Notes: a model not told the origin generated them from the letters alone. Counted from the first letter of the stretch, positions 8,180 through 18,092 are shown. The stretch: 64,000 bases of DNA from Flavobacteriales bacterium (GCA_020635815.1 JACJZB010000002.1:186001-250000); one strand, 5' to 3'. Translations and numbers: made by a program.

Positions 8180-8795
8180 TGAAAAATTGGTTTAGTGTTT
8201 GATTTTCTTGCAAATTTAAGTGATGCGTTTGAATTCCTAATTGTTTAGCCGAATTAATATGCTCTAAAGTATCATCAATAAATAATGTTTCTTGAGGTGA
8301 CAACTTAGACTGTTGTAAAACGTAGTTAAAAATAGCTTGATTAGGTTTTCTAAGATGAATTTTATGTGATAAGTAAGCATGTTTAAACAGACTTTTAAAA
8401 CTTAACCCATTAAATTTTTGAGAAACATATTCATCTATAAATTGATAATGAATCTCATTTGTATTACTCAACAAATAAACATTATAATTTTTTGCTAAGT
8501 TTTGTATTAATTCAATCCGCTCCTCAGGAATATCTAACAACATACTGTTCCATGCTTTAATTATATTTTCTGAAGTAATTGAAGAGTCAAAGCTTTTAAA
8601 AAAAGTAATAAATTCTATTGATGAAATTTCTGACGTCTCAAACTTTTCTAGATAGTTATTATTGTTTAACTCTTTTAAAATCTCTTCATAACTAGTAGGA
8701 AATAGCTGTTTAAAGGCTCTATAAGTTAATTCTTGATTCAAGTTAATAATAACCCCACCTAAGTCTAAAATTATATTTTTGATGTTTTCGAACAT
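8169..8795 (-). CDS. HAD-family hydrolase, YihX-like
   Basis: 208 residues. Motif I is ILDLGGVIINL, motif II LLSNTN, motif III HLRKPNQAIF, motif IV LFIDDTLEHINSAKQLGI. The pattern is close to YihX-type HAD subfamily IA phosphatases, including Gly in place of the second Asp of motif I (DLGG instead of DxDG). First gene of the operon with mtnA and the aldolase; it may dephosphorylate a sugar phosphate of that pathway. The substrate cannot be read from the sequence. Confidence 0.85.
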   Translation of the reverse strand: MFENIKNIILDLGGVIINLNQELTYRAFKQLFPTSYEEILKELNNNNYLEKFETSEISSIEFITFFKSFDSSITSENIIKAWNSMLLDIPEERIELIQNLAKNYNVYLLSNTNEIHYQFIDEYVSQKFNGLSFKSLFKHAYLSHKIHLRKPNQAIFNYVLQQSKLSPQETLFIDDTLEHINSAKQLGIQTHHLNLQENQTLNQFFNEH

Positions 8796-8890
8796 AGTTG
8801 GGACAAAAATAGCAAAATAGTATTCAGATTTATTGGTAATTAAAATACATTTCCGTAAAATTGCAGCCTGTTTCTAATGAACTTTAGAAC

Positions 8891-8964
8891 GGGCCTATAA
8901 CTCAGCTGGTTAGAGTATCTGACTCATAATCAGAAAGTCCCTGGTTCGAGCCCAGGTGGGCCCA
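8891..8964 (+). tRNA. tRNA with anticodon CAT (Ile2 or elongator Met)
   Basis: The cloverleaf folds cleanly: acceptor GGGCCTA with TGGGCCC (one G-U), anticodon stem TCTGA/TCAGA with loop CTCATAA, T arm CCTGG-TTCGAGC-CCAGG, discriminator A. CCA is not encoded. The anticodon CAT (8925-8927) fits either elongator tRNA-Met or tRNA-Ile2, whose C34 is modified to lysidine. The sequence alone does not settle this for me; a tRNAscan-SE isotype model would. Confidence 0.93.
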
Positions 8965-8967
8965 CTG

Positions 8968-9009
8968 AAAAAGCCCAGTAACATTACATGTTATTGGGTT
9001 TTTGTTTTT
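8968..9009 (+). terminator. Intrinsic terminator after the tRNA
   Basis: CCCAGTAACA pairs with TGTTATTGGG (8974-8998) and is followed by a T-rich run, directly after the tRNA 3' end. Confidence 0.8.
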
Positions 9010-9101
9010 ATACTACATCTACTTTACAGCCCTAGATATCTATTTTTAGGCTAGATAAGTGCAAATCACATGCAAACATAATTTGTAAAATTTCTTATAA
9101 C

Positions 9102-9140
9102 AAAAAAGCCTCACATCCTGATAACTACCAAGAGTGAGGC
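9102..9140 (-). terminator. Intrinsic terminator for the T9SS protein gene at 9169
   Basis: GCCTCAC (9108-9114) pairs with GTGAGGC (9134-9140); on the minus strand a run of six Ts follows (9102-9107). Confidence 0.85.
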
Positions 9141-9168
9141 TTCTTTTATCTAGAAACTAAACTATCTT

Positions 9169-9761
9169 TTATTGTCTAATAATTTTGTAGGTTCTATTGG
9201 TATTGTTTTCTTGAATAATTAAGAAATAAACACCTTTGCTTTCGTTAGTTAAATTAACTTGAATATTATTTTGAGAAACATTGTTGGCTTGTTCAACTAT
9301 TCGTCCTTCAAGTGTTGTTATGGTATAACTAATCGCTCCTTTAGCATTTGCTAAGCTAATTGTAAACAATCCACTTGTTGGGTTAGGGTAAATACTAATG
9401 TTTGCTTGATTCAATTCATGAACCCCTACACTAGTAACATTAACACATGCAGAAGTATCGGTACAACCATTCATGGTAACCACCACTGCATAATCACCAT
9501 TACTAGTTGCTACGTATTGTTGATTGGTTGCTCCAGTAATTACAGCATTCCCATTGTTACAATCTATCCATTGGTAAGTTGCCCCTGTTTGATTGGCTGT
9601 AATGGTGTCATTGTTAGCTACAGTTGTATTATCAACAGTATTGATGGTTAAATTAATGGTGATTACACTATCACAACCTCCCACATTTGGAATAGTATCC
9701 ATGTAGCTTCCACTTGTTGTATAAGTAGCATTACCACTAGGTGTAGTATAACTTCCACAAG
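9169..9761 (-). repeat. Shared 3' segment of T9SS genes, copy 1
   Basis: Collinear with 12196-12788 without indels over 593 bp and with only a few substitutions by eye. It encodes the sorting domain plus the preceding beta module. Similarity stops abruptly at ACTTCCACAAG, after which the two genes diverge strongly. Confidence 0.9.
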
Positions 9762-12027
9762 CAGTTGAAGAAATAGTAGAAGTTGATGAATTATTAACTG
9801 TTACGGTTACCGTTTGACTCATTTGTAAATTGCATGATCCACTACAATTTCCTTTTCCTGAAACCCAGTTATTAGAAGAATTAACTACCACACCATTAGA
9901 ACCTGTTGTAGAATTTAAAATAGTTCCTGTACCATCATTAAATGTGGTATATTGAACTAAACCTACTTCATTTCCTGCCAAACAATTATTCATAGAAGAA
10001 TTAATTTCTGAAACTGTTCTAGCTGTATTCCATACTCTAAATTCTTCAAAAGTTACATCTGAATTTCTTCCTGAAGTTCCTGGAGGGAAACGAGGATCTT
10101 GCCCTAAGTTGATAACTGAATTAGGGTTTGCTATTATATTTGAAGTAATTCCTGAAGTATTTGATGCAACTAATATTCCATCATAATAAATATACATCCC
10201 ATTTACATCAGCTACCGTTGCGACATGAGTCCAACCATTTGGTATAGCAGGAAAATTTAAACTTGCCCAACCACCATTGTTGTTTACAAACCAGGTACCA
10301 TTGTGCCATAACCATACATTTGTTGACATATTATCGGTAGCTGAAGTTGATTGCCCTGCCCATGGAAATTCATTACCTGCACTATTTACCCATGCTTCAA
10401 CTGTTATAACGTTAGAATATGCTGTATAAGGAGTTGAAAATTGAATATAATCATCAGTTGTTGGTAAATTTATTGCTGTTGATGGTATTAAATTAGAGCT
10501 TTCAGCGTAAACATTATAGGTTGTAGTGCTTGTTATAGTCCCTGTATTAAAAGAAATACCAGAGCCTGTTCCTGCAATAGGCCCATCAACAATAGAACTA
10601 TCTGCATTGTTTCTTAAATAATAGTTAACCCAATTTTCCGAATTACCTAAAAGAACAGGTGTAGCACCACTATCACACAATATTGTGTCACTTGCTGCTA
10701 TAGTTTGATCAGTAATGTTGTTAATTGTTAAATTAATGGTAATCACACTATCACAACCTCCCACATTTGGAATAGTATCTATGTAGCTTCCACTTGTTGT
10801 ATAAGTAGCATTACCACTTGGTGATGTGTAACTACATATTGATGTAACAGATAGGGTTGAAGAGGTAGGCACGCAATACATATTTCTATATAACTTAGAA
10901 CTACCCGACCCAGTAAGCACAAGGTCTGCATCATTATCTCCATCTACATCGGCAAAAGCAACTGAACCAGAATTAACCCCAATAAACGGTGTACCACTAA
11001 CTAATGTAAAGTTACCATTGCCGTCATTACTATAAAGTTCAGATAAATCACCAGATGGTCCACCACTATATCCAGTAATTAATAAATCTTGATCATTATC
11101 TTTATCTACATCGGCAAAGACAACTGAACTTATCATCACACTAGAAAATGGAGTGCCATTTACTAATGTAAAATTCCCACTTCCATCATTAATATAAAGA
11201 AATGTTATTGGCGCGACAATACCCTTATTTCCAGTAATTAAAACGTCTAGATCATTATCTCCATCTATATCGGCAAAAGCTACAGCCCCAGAATTAACCC
11301 CAGTAAACGGTGTCCCACTAACTAATGTAAAATTACCACTCCCATCATTAGTATAAAGTTTAGCTATATACTGACTGCTATTATCCCCAGTAATCAGAAC
11401 ATCTTGATCATTATCTCCATCTATATCAGCAAAAGCAATAGAACTATAAGATACTCCGTCAAAAGGAGTTCCATTAACTAAAGTAAAGTTACCATTTCCA
11501 TCATTTGAATAGAGCTTTGATGAGTTTGCTCCCGTAATTAGTACATCCTTATCATTATCTCCATCCACATCGGCAAAAGCTACAGACCCAGAATTAACAC
11601 CAGCCAACGGAGTTCCTGAAGCTATCGTAAAATTTCCACTGCCATCATTAGTATATAGTTCTGTTATGTTTTGATTACCATTATCATAACCTGTAATTAA
11701 TACATCTTGGTCGTTATCGCCATCTATATCAGCAAAAGCAATTGAGCTATTATATACTCCAGTAAATGAAGTGCCTGCTACTAGAGTAAAAATACCATTT
11801 CCATCATTTCTGTAAAGATTTGTAATAGCTCCTCCACCAAGATTATCACTACCTGTCATCAAAATATCTTGATCATTATCTCCGTCTATGTCTGCAAAGG
11901 CAATGGAACTATTAGTAACTCCATTGAAAGGAGAAGGAGTTACCTCTTGAAACTGCACCTGTGCTTGAGCTGTTAAACCTATGGTTAATAAAAGACAGGT
12001 GTAAATGTTTTTTAGTTTTGTTTTCAT
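9169..12027 (-). CDS. Secreted VCBS/FG-GAP repeat and LamG-domain protein with T9SS sorting domain
   Basis: 952 residues. Signal peptide MKTKLKNIYTCLLLTIGLTAQAQ. About seven VCBS/FG-GAP units (30-390), each with a FADIDGDNDQDVLITG-like calcium-binding loop. Then a concanavalin/LamG-like domain (about 510-690), two copies of an ITINLTIN-ended beta module, and a type A sorting domain (ISIYPNPTSGLF, ending RTYKIIRQ). Likely exported through T9SS and attached to the surface or released; probably an adhesin or glycan-binding protein. Its last 593 coding bases are almost identical to those of the next gene at 12196. Confidence 0.85.
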   Translation of the reverse strand: MKTKLKNIYTCLLLTIGLTAQAQVQFQEVTPSPFNGVTNSSIAFADIDGDNDQDILMTGSDNLGGGAITNLYRNDGNGIFTLVAGTSFTGVYNSSIAFADIDGDNDQDVLITGYDNGNQNITELYTNDGSGNFTIASGTPLAGVNSGSVAFADVDGDNDKDVLITGANSSKLYSNDGNGNFTLVNGTPFDGVSYSSIAFADIDGDNDQDVLITGDNSSQYIAKLYTNDGSGNFTLVSGTPFTGVNSGAVAFADIDGDNDLDVLITGNKGIVAPITFLYINDGSGNFTLVNGTPFSSVMISSVVFADVDKDNDQDLLITGYSGGPSGDLSELYSNDGNGNFTLVSGTPFIGVNSGSVAFADVDGDNDADLVLTGSGSSKLYRNMYCVPTSSTLSVTSICSYTSPSGNATYTTSGSYIDTIPNVGGCDSVITINLTINNITDQTIAASDTILCDSGATPVLLGNSENWVNYYLRNNADSSIVDGPIAGTGSGISFNTGTITSTTTYNVYAESSNLIPSTAINLPTTDDYIQFSTPYTAYSNVITVEAWVNSAGNEFPWAGQSTSATDNMSTNVWLWHNGTWFVNNNGGWASLNFPAIPNGWTHVATVADVNGMYIYYDGILVASNTSGITSNIIANPNSVINLGQDPRFPPGTSGRNSDVTFEEFRVWNTARTVSEINSSMNNCLAGNEVGLVQYTTFNDGTGTILNSTTGSNGVVVNSSNNWVSGKGNCSGSCNLQMSQTVTVTVNNSSTSTISSTACGSYTTPSGNATYTTSGSYMDTIPNVGGCDSVITINLTINTVDNTTVANNDTITANQTGATYQWIDCNNGNAVITGATNQQYVATSNGDYAVVVTMNGCTDTSACVNVTSVGVHELNQANISIYPNPTSGLFTISLANAKGAISYTITTLEGRIVEQANNVSQNNIQVNLTNESKGVYFLIIQENNTNRTYKIIRQ

Positions 12028-12133
12028 AATATTTAATTAAAGTATAATAATTAGAAAGAAGAAGGTAAATATTGTGAATCCTAGCTATTTGTAAACGAAA
12101 TGTAAACTACTTTTATAGACTCTATCTTTAGTT

Positions 12134-12180
12134 AAAAAAGATATAAGAGGCTATCTTAACTTTTTAGATAGCCTCTTATA
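12134..12180 (-). terminator. Intrinsic terminator for the T9SS protein gene at 12196
   Basis: TATAAGAGGCTATCT (12142-12156) and AGATAGCCTCTTATA (12166-12180) form a perfect 15-bp stem; the minus strand then runs into six Ts (12134-12139). Confidence 0.9.
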
Positions 12181-12195
12181 ATTTAAACTACCTTA

Positions 12196-12788
12196 TTATT
12201 GTCTAATAATTTTGTAGGTTCTATTGGTATTGTTTTCTTGAATAATTAAGAAGTAAACACCTTTGCTTTCGTTAGTTAAATTAACTTGAATATTATTTTG
12301 AGAAACATTGTTGGCTTGTTCAACTATTCGTCCTTCAAGTGTTGTTATGGTATAACTAATCGCTCCTTTAGCATTTGCTAAGCTAATTGTAAACAATCCA
12401 CTTGTTGGGTTAGGGTAAATACTAATGTTTGCTTGATTCAATTCATGAACCCCTACACTAGTAACATTAACACATGCAGAAGTATCGGTACAACCATTCA
12501 TGGTAACCACCACTGCATAATCACCATTACTAGTTGCTACGTATTGTTGATTGGTTGCTCCAGTAATTACAGCATTCCCATTGTTACAATCTATCCATTG
12601 GTAAGTTGCCCCTGTTTGATTGGCTGTAATGGTGTCATTGTTAGCTACAGTTGTATTATCAACAGTATTGATGGTTAAATTAATGGTAATCACACTATCA
12701 CAACCTCCCACATTTGGAATAGTATCCATGTAGCTTCCACTTGTTGTATAAGTAGCATTACCACTTGGTGTAGTATAACTTCCACAAG
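12196..12788 (-). repeat. Shared 3' segment of T9SS genes, copy 2
   Basis: Near-identical partner of 9169-9761. About 124 bp of the same DNA (19318-19441) also recurs in the gene at 19272, pointing to exchange of sorting-domain sequence among three genes. Confidence 0.9.
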
Positions 12789-15093
12789 TTGCTGGAGAGA
12801 TAGTACTTGTTGTTGATTGACCAAGATTGACTGTAACAGTTTGGCTCATTTCCATATTGCAAGAAGAACAAATAGTTGATCCTGATACCCAATCAGTTGA
12901 AGGATTCATATTCGTCAACGTACCATCATTTCCATTAGGTGTTAAATCTGTAAGTGTTGAACTTCCTGCTCCGTCTTCAAATTGGTAATAAGCAGCTAAT
13001 CCAGATTCAGTTCCCGATAAACAAGTATTCATGTCTGCTTGTATCTGAGCTTGTGTTTTGCTAACTGACCAAACTCTTGCTTCATCTATGCTTCCTACGA
13101 AATTACTTCCAATTCCACCAGCCCAAGCACCAATGGTTAAATTGTTGTTTGGTGCAGAAAAGCTAAAAGTAGCGTTTTTTGTGCCAACTAAATTACCATC
13201 AACATAAACTTTCATCACAGCACCATCATAAGTTGCTGCTACATGTTGCCATTGATTTAACACTAAAGGAGTTCCTGTTGTAACTAGTTCATTCCAATTA
13301 CCATTACCTAAATTAAAACTAAGATCTCCACCACTACCTACACGAATCATGTATCCTAAATCATTTCCAGATCCACCGTTATATTCTTTGTTTATAATGT
13401 GTCCTTGGTTAATCCCAACCCATGTAGTAGGATAAATCCATGCTTCTAGTGAGATTTGTGTTCCGCTAAGTTGTACACTTGCTGAGTTACCACAATCTAC
13501 TTTTGGTAAACTAAATTGGCTAAATTTTAATGCTTTTGTTGGTATTAGTTTTTCGCCATAAACATTGTAAGTCATTGTAGAAAAAACGGAATCAGTATTC
13601 AATGCAATTCCCGAACCTGTTCCAGCAATTGGGCCATCAACAATAGAGTCATTGTCATTGTCTCTTAAATAATAGTTAACACCGGTTTGTGAAGAATTTA
13701 AGTTAATACTTACAGGGGCATTACTACAAGAAATTAATGACGAGGACTCAAAAGATTGGTCTGTAACCGAATTAATCGTTAAGTTTATTGTAATAATACT
13801 ATCACAACCCGAAACATTTGGTATGGTATCCATAAAGGTACCACTGGTTATAAACATATTACCACTTGGTGACGTATAACTACATACCGCTGTTGGACTT
13901 ATAGTTGCAGTAGTTGGGCTGCAACCAGGATAATAAATAAAATCACCGGGTCTTATTCCTGTTAACAAATCTAAATCGCCATCATTATCTAAATCAGCAA
14001 CTGTAGGTGCAGTATTAAAACCTGGTTCGTCTGGGTCAGTTAACCCAAAAGGATTATATTGAAGTGCTGAAAAGGATGGAGAGGTAGCATTTCCTACGTT
14101 TTCGTAATAAACAAAACCTCCTTCATTATTATAAGTAGTATAATTAAAACGTATATGGTGAGCACCGCTAATTAAATCAAAATCACCATCACCATCAATA
14201 TCAACTAAAAATGGGGTGCTTAATGATTCATCTACATCGGTTAATCCGAAAGGGTTTATAACTGGTGCAGCAAATGCGGGTGATAAGGAATCCCCTGTGT
14301 TTTCATAATATTTAAACGCCCCATAATGATAGGTATAATTATAAGAATCATAGAATCCAGACGTACCTGAAATCATATCCATATCACCATCTCCATCAAT
14401 ATCTGCAAAAGTTGGTGCACTATAACCGTAGCCTCCCACTTCTGTTAGTCCAAAAGGATTTAATATAGGTGCCGCAAAAGATGGTGCTGTAGCTGTCCCT
14501 GTGTTTTCATAAAAAACAAACCCACCGTAAAAATTATTATTGTAATAATCATATCCGAACCCAGCAACCATATCTAAATCGCCATCTGCATCAATATCAA
14601 CAAAAGTTGGTGTGCCATAGTTGTATCCTGCTTTCGCTGTAATTCCAAAAGGATTTAATACAGGTGCTGCAAAAGATGGTGCTGTAGCTGTCCCTGTATT
14701 TTCATAATATGAAAAATTTCCATAATAATAGCCTTCTCCACTCATTACATCTAAGTCTCCGTCACCATCTAAATCCACAAAAATAGGTTTACTAAATCCG
14801 TAACTATTTATTTGTGTTAATCCAAATGGATTGGTTTGAGATGTGCCAAAATTTTGAGCTTCAGCCATCTGAGGAGCAAAAGCTAGAGCCCCAACAACTA
14901 AACTTGCTGCTATGGCACTCTTTTCAACAATCAGTTTTAAACTCATTATTTTATCATAGAGCCGTTCTATGTGTTTGCTTAAAATGGCTTGTCTTCTTTC
15001 ATTTTTATGAGAAAGAGCTAAATTTCTTCGTTTCCTCAGGTACTTGTAATACCTACGTACCAAACTATTGTAATGGTGTTTGTTTTGTTTCAT
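12196..15093 (-). CDS. Secreted FG-GAP repeat and LamG-domain protein with T9SS sorting domain and long basic leader
   Basis: 965 residues, paralogue of the gene at 9169. The first 50 residues are very basic (MKQNKHHYNSLVRRYYKYLR and on), followed by a normal signal peptide ending APQMAEAQ near residue 80. M50 could be an alternative start, but the 50-residue stretch is continuous coding sequence with an ATG at 15093. About five or six FG-GAP units follow (80-390, FVDLDGDGDLDVMSG type, alternating with NPFGLT strings), then a LamG domain (about 560-740), a beta module and the sorting domain, whose last 198 residues match the neighbour. Probably a surface or secreted adhesin. Confidence 0.85.
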   Translation of the reverse strand: MKQNKHHYNSLVRRYYKYLRKRRNLALSHKNERRQAILSKHIERLYDKIMSLKLIVEKSAIAASLVVGALAFAPQMAEAQNFGTSQTNPFGLTQINSYGFSKPIFVDLDGDGDLDVMSGEGYYYGNFSYYENTGTATAPSFAAPVLNPFGITAKAGYNYGTPTFVDIDADGDLDMVAGFGYDYYNNNFYGGFVFYENTGTATAPSFAAPILNPFGLTEVGGYGYSAPTFADIDGDGDMDMISGTSGFYDSYNYTYHYGAFKYYENTGDSLSPAFAAPVINPFGLTDVDESLSTPFLVDIDGDGDFDLISGAHHIRFNYTTYNNEGGFVYYENVGNATSPSFSALQYNPFGLTDPDEPGFNTAPTVADLDNDGDLDLLTGIRPGDFIYYPGCSPTTATISPTAVCSYTSPSGNMFITSGTFMDTIPNVSGCDSIITINLTINSVTDQSFESSSLISCSNAPVSINLNSSQTGVNYYLRDNDNDSIVDGPIAGTGSGIALNTDSVFSTMTYNVYGEKLIPTKALKFSQFSLPKVDCGNSASVQLSGTQISLEAWIYPTTWVGINQGHIINKEYNGGSGNDLGYMIRVGSGGDLSFNLGNGNWNELVTTGTPLVLNQWQHVAATYDGAVMKVYVDGNLVGTKNATFSFSAPNNNLTIGAWAGGIGSNFVGSIDEARVWSVSKTQAQIQADMNTCLSGTESGLAAYYQFEDGAGSSTLTDLTPNGNDGTLTNMNPSTDWVSGSTICSSCNMEMSQTVTVNLGQSTTSTISPATCGSYTTPSGNATYTTSGSYMDTIPNVGGCDSVITINLTINTVDNTTVANNDTITANQTGATYQWIDCNNGNAVITGATNQQYVATSNGDYAVVVTMNGCTDTSACVNVTSVGVHELNQANISIYPNPTSGLFTISLANAKGAISYTITTLEGRIVEQANNVSQNNIQVNLTNESKGVYFLIIQENNTNRTYKIIRQ

Positions 15094-15220
15094 AACTTTT
15101 AAATTAAAAAAATAAAATCCTAATTTATGCTATAAAACATACTTATAAAAAAAAATGTTGTGAATGGTAAATAATTGTTAACGAGCTACAATTTAATACT
15201 ATTTTTGTTAGTAAACGAAA

Positions 15221-15964
15221 TTATCCAATATTAATCTTAGATAATAATTCTTCTTTATAATTTCTTGAAATAGGCAATTCTTCTTGATTAATGAACACTG
15301 TTTCATTATTTATTCGTTCTAAATATGTAGCGTTTATAGCGTAACTCCTATGAATTCTAATAAAATTATCTGGCAACTTTTGTAAATATTCATTCATATT
15401 ACTTCTAACTAAATATACCCCTTGAGTAGTGTTAATTTCTATGTATATATTATCATTTTTTAGGTAAACAATATCCACAAATGGAATCTTTTGGTAACTA
15501 CCTTTATGTTTTATAAATAAAGAGTCATTCATTAAGTAGTTTGCACTTTTTGAATCTATCTCTTTTGACGAGTTAATGTTTTTTTCATGATTATTGAAGT
15601 TATATAATGCTATTTCTATAGCACTATACAATTCATCTTTATTAAAGGGTTTTACTAAATAAGCCGGAGGCGAAACTTGTTTTGCTTTATCAATAGTTGC
15701 TTTATCAGCATGAGAGGTTAAAAAAATAAAAGGTACATTAAACCGTTCTCTTATTTCCCACGCCAAATCAATTCCATTTTTGTTGCCAGATAAAATAATA
15801 TCTAACAAAATAATATCTGGCTTGTCGTTGGCAAGCATTTCTAGGCCTTGTGTGTAGTTTAAAGCTGGACCAACGGTATTGTATCCTAAAAATTCTAAAC
15901 TAGAAATAATGCTATTTGCAATTATTACTTCATCTTCTACAACACCTACTGTTATTTTTTTCAT
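15221..15964 (-). CDS. LytTR-family response regulator
   Basis: 247 residues: receiver domain (1-120) with acidic pocket E10-D11, phosphoacceptor D55 in IILLDIIL and Lys in YLVKPFN, then a LytTR DNA-binding domain (about 150-245; FIRIHRSYAINATYLERI, then LPISRNYKEEL). The histidine kinase gene 77 bases upstream on the same strand (16042) is its likely partner. Targets are unknown; the adjacent T9SS surface proteins are possible but unproven. Confidence 0.92.
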   Translation of the reverse strand: MKKITVGVVEDEVIIANSIISSLEFLGYNTVGPALNYTQGLEMLANDKPDIILLDIILSGNKNGIDLAWEIRERFNVPFIFLTSHADKATIDKAKQVSPPAYLVKPFNKDELYSAIEIALYNFNNHEKNINSSKEIDSKSANYLMNDSLFIKHKGSYQKIPFVDIVYLKNDNIYIEINTTQGVYLVRSNMNEYLQKLPDNFIRIHRSYAINATYLERINNETVFINQEELPISRNYKEELLSKINIG

Positions 15965-16041
15965 TTTGTATATTCTATTTTAACTAAAAACTCATCAATA
16001 ATTATTCTGTTATGATATTAAAACTTATGATGGTTTATTTA

Positions 16042-18015
16042 TTAGTCTATTAATTTTCGTGTTTGCGTATCTTTAAATTGGACAATAAAATTGGGATTAT
16101 TTTCATTTTTATAAATAAACTTACCATAAAGTTGTTGGCTTAATTGTTTTACGAGCATTAGTCCAAGAGTTTTGATTTTAATAATTTCGAAGTCATTAGG
16201 AAGCCCCTTACCATTATCCTCAACTATTAGTTGATAGTTTCCACTTCCTATATTTGTTACAACTATCATCAACTCAGGATCTACAACGTCTTTAAAACCA
16301 TGTTTATACGCATTGGTTATTAATTCATTTAAAATTAGACCCAAAGGAATAGCAGTATCAATATCAAAATAAAAATTATTAGCCTTAATGGTATATTTAA
16401 TGTGTTTATTCTTTGGCTGATAAACATGATGAATAGAGGCACATAACTCTTCGATATATTCTTGAAAATCAATTTGAGCTAGATCATTGTTTTGATATAA
16501 TTTTTTATGAATTAAAGCCATCGCCTGCACCCTGTTTTGACCTTCCAACATTACACTAATGGATTCCTTATCTGTTGTTTTTTGAGTCTGCAATTCCAAT
16601 AAGCTAGAAATAATTTGGAGGTTATTTTTAACCCGATGGTGAATTTCTCTTAAGAGTAATTCGTTTTTCTTTGCTATTGTTTCTAACTCAATATTTTTCC
16701 CTTCAATTTGCGTTTTATTTTTCTTAATTTGAAAAAAGAGATATAATAGTGCCGTTGCAGCAATGCCAATAATAAAAATGATAACTATTAAATATAATTG
16801 TTGATTTTTAGTTCTTACTACTTCTTTTTTAGCATTTTCAGCAATTAACATTTGTTTTTCTTCATCATATTTTGCTTCAAGTGCTTCCATCTCATATTCT
16901 TTTTTAGGTTTTGAAATATGATCGAAATAGGTGTAAGCTCTTGAAGCATATATGGTTGCATCCCTTGTGTTTCCCATACTTGCATAGATGCTTGATAAAT
17001 GAGTAAACATAAAATATAACTCATTAAAGAATGCATTTTCTGAGGCTATTGTTATGGCGGGTTGAAAAGCATCTATTGCCTCCTCATTTTTTTTTAATGT
17101 CATTAAAAATTGACCTTCACTTCTTTTAGCTTCTACATAATGGTATAAGAAATTTGATTGCCGTAATATTTTACTAGCTGACCGATTGATTTCTAAAGCT
17201 TTATCTATATCCTTTTGGTTAAATAAAACATCTGCCTTTAATTTCTGAGCGTATGCTCCCAAAGGTTTATTTTTTAACTTGGTGGCTAACACAATCGCTT
17301 GCTCTATTGCTTTTTTACAAGTAGAATAATCAGTTTTTGGGTTTTTAAGGTGTACCCGAGTGTCAACAAAAAACTGAGTATAAATTAGATAGGCATTTAA
17401 CAAATAGATAGATGATGAATTAATTTTTTCTAAATTTTTGATGGCATTACCACATCTTTTTCTTGCTTCCTCAGTTTTATCTTGCATAAAATAACAAGAA
17501 CTAATAATTACTTCACACCAATCTAGCTCCTCAATCATATTGTGCTTTGCATATATTTTTTTAGCTCTAAGTGTATTTTTTAAAGCACTTTGTGATTCTC
17601 CTTGTTTATTTAAAATAATGGCTTGCCGGGCTAAACATTCAGCAATTTTTAATGAATTTGTATCTATTATCGAAAAGGCACGGATAGATTTGTCGTAAAT
17701 ATGTTTTGCTGCATTGTAATAACCTAACCAATAATGATTTTTTGCATGAACAAGTTCTGTTTCTCCCCATAAGTTAATTAGTGCTTGCTCTGATGTGTTA
17801 AACGTTTTTATGGTACTATCATCTAGAAGATGATAAACCTTCCCCATCAATTTCAACTCTACATTATAAGAAATATCTCTAGCTAAAAGCGGATCAACAA
17901 ATTCTAATTGTTCGGATTGTTTTATCTTTTTATGGATATCTTCAATATCATTTTTTTGTGCGAAAGAAAAAGTAACAATAAAAAAACTAGCAACAAACAA
18001 AACTAACTTACACAT
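16042..18015 (-). CDS. TPR-containing sensor histidine kinase, HisKA_2 type
   Basis: Start chosen at 18015 because MCKLVLFVASFFIVTFSFAQ gives a clean signal peptide; the frame is open from 18084, giving 680 residues if that start is used. TPR-like helices fill the periplasmic part (about 40-380), one membrane segment follows (LIVIIFIIGIAATALLYLFF), then the HisKA_2 dimerisation box REIHHRVKNNLQIISSLLEL with its phospho-His, and an HATPase domain with NELITNAYKHGF and DNGKGLP. It precedes the LytTR regulator and probably phosphorylates it. Confidence 0.9.
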   Translation of the reverse strand: MCKLVLFVASFFIVTFSFAQKNDIEDIHKKIKQSEQLEFVDPLLARDISYNVELKLMGKVYHLLDDSTIKTFNTSEQALINLWGETELVHAKNHYWLGYYNAAKHIYDKSIRAFSIIDTNSLKIAECLARQAIILNKQGESQSALKNTLRAKKIYAKHNMIEELDWCEVIISSCYFMQDKTEEARKRCGNAIKNLEKINSSSIYLLNAYLIYTQFFVDTRVHLKNPKTDYSTCKKAIEQAIVLATKLKNKPLGAYAQKLKADVLFNQKDIDKALEINRSASKILRQSNFLYHYVEAKRSEGQFLMTLKKNEEAIDAFQPAITIASENAFFNELYFMFTHLSSIYASMGNTRDATIYASRAYTYFDHISKPKKEYEMEALEAKYDEEKQMLIAENAKKEVVRTKNQQLYLIVIIFIIGIAATALLYLFFQIKKNKTQIEGKNIELETIAKKNELLLREIHHRVKNNLQIISSLLELQTQKTTDKESISVMLEGQNRVQAMALIHKKLYQNNDLAQIDFQEYIEELCASIHHVYQPKNKHIKYTIKANNFYFDIDTAIPLGLILNELITNAYKHGFKDVVDPELMIVVTNIGSGNYQLIVEDNGKGLPNDFEIIKIKTLGLMLVKQLSQQLYGKFIYKNENNPNFIVQFKDTQTRKLID

Positions 18016-18092
18016 GTCATGCTTATTAGTTGTGTAAAGATTTCTTATACCAAAATAAACTAGAAGAAAATTAACTTTAAGCATTAGATGTT

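Noticed and set aside
9406..9651. 81-residue plus-strand ORF that occurs identically at 12433-12678
   Set aside because: Antisense to the duplicated sorting-domain DNA; the identity is explained by the repeat, and the protein is low-grade Ile/Ser-rich.
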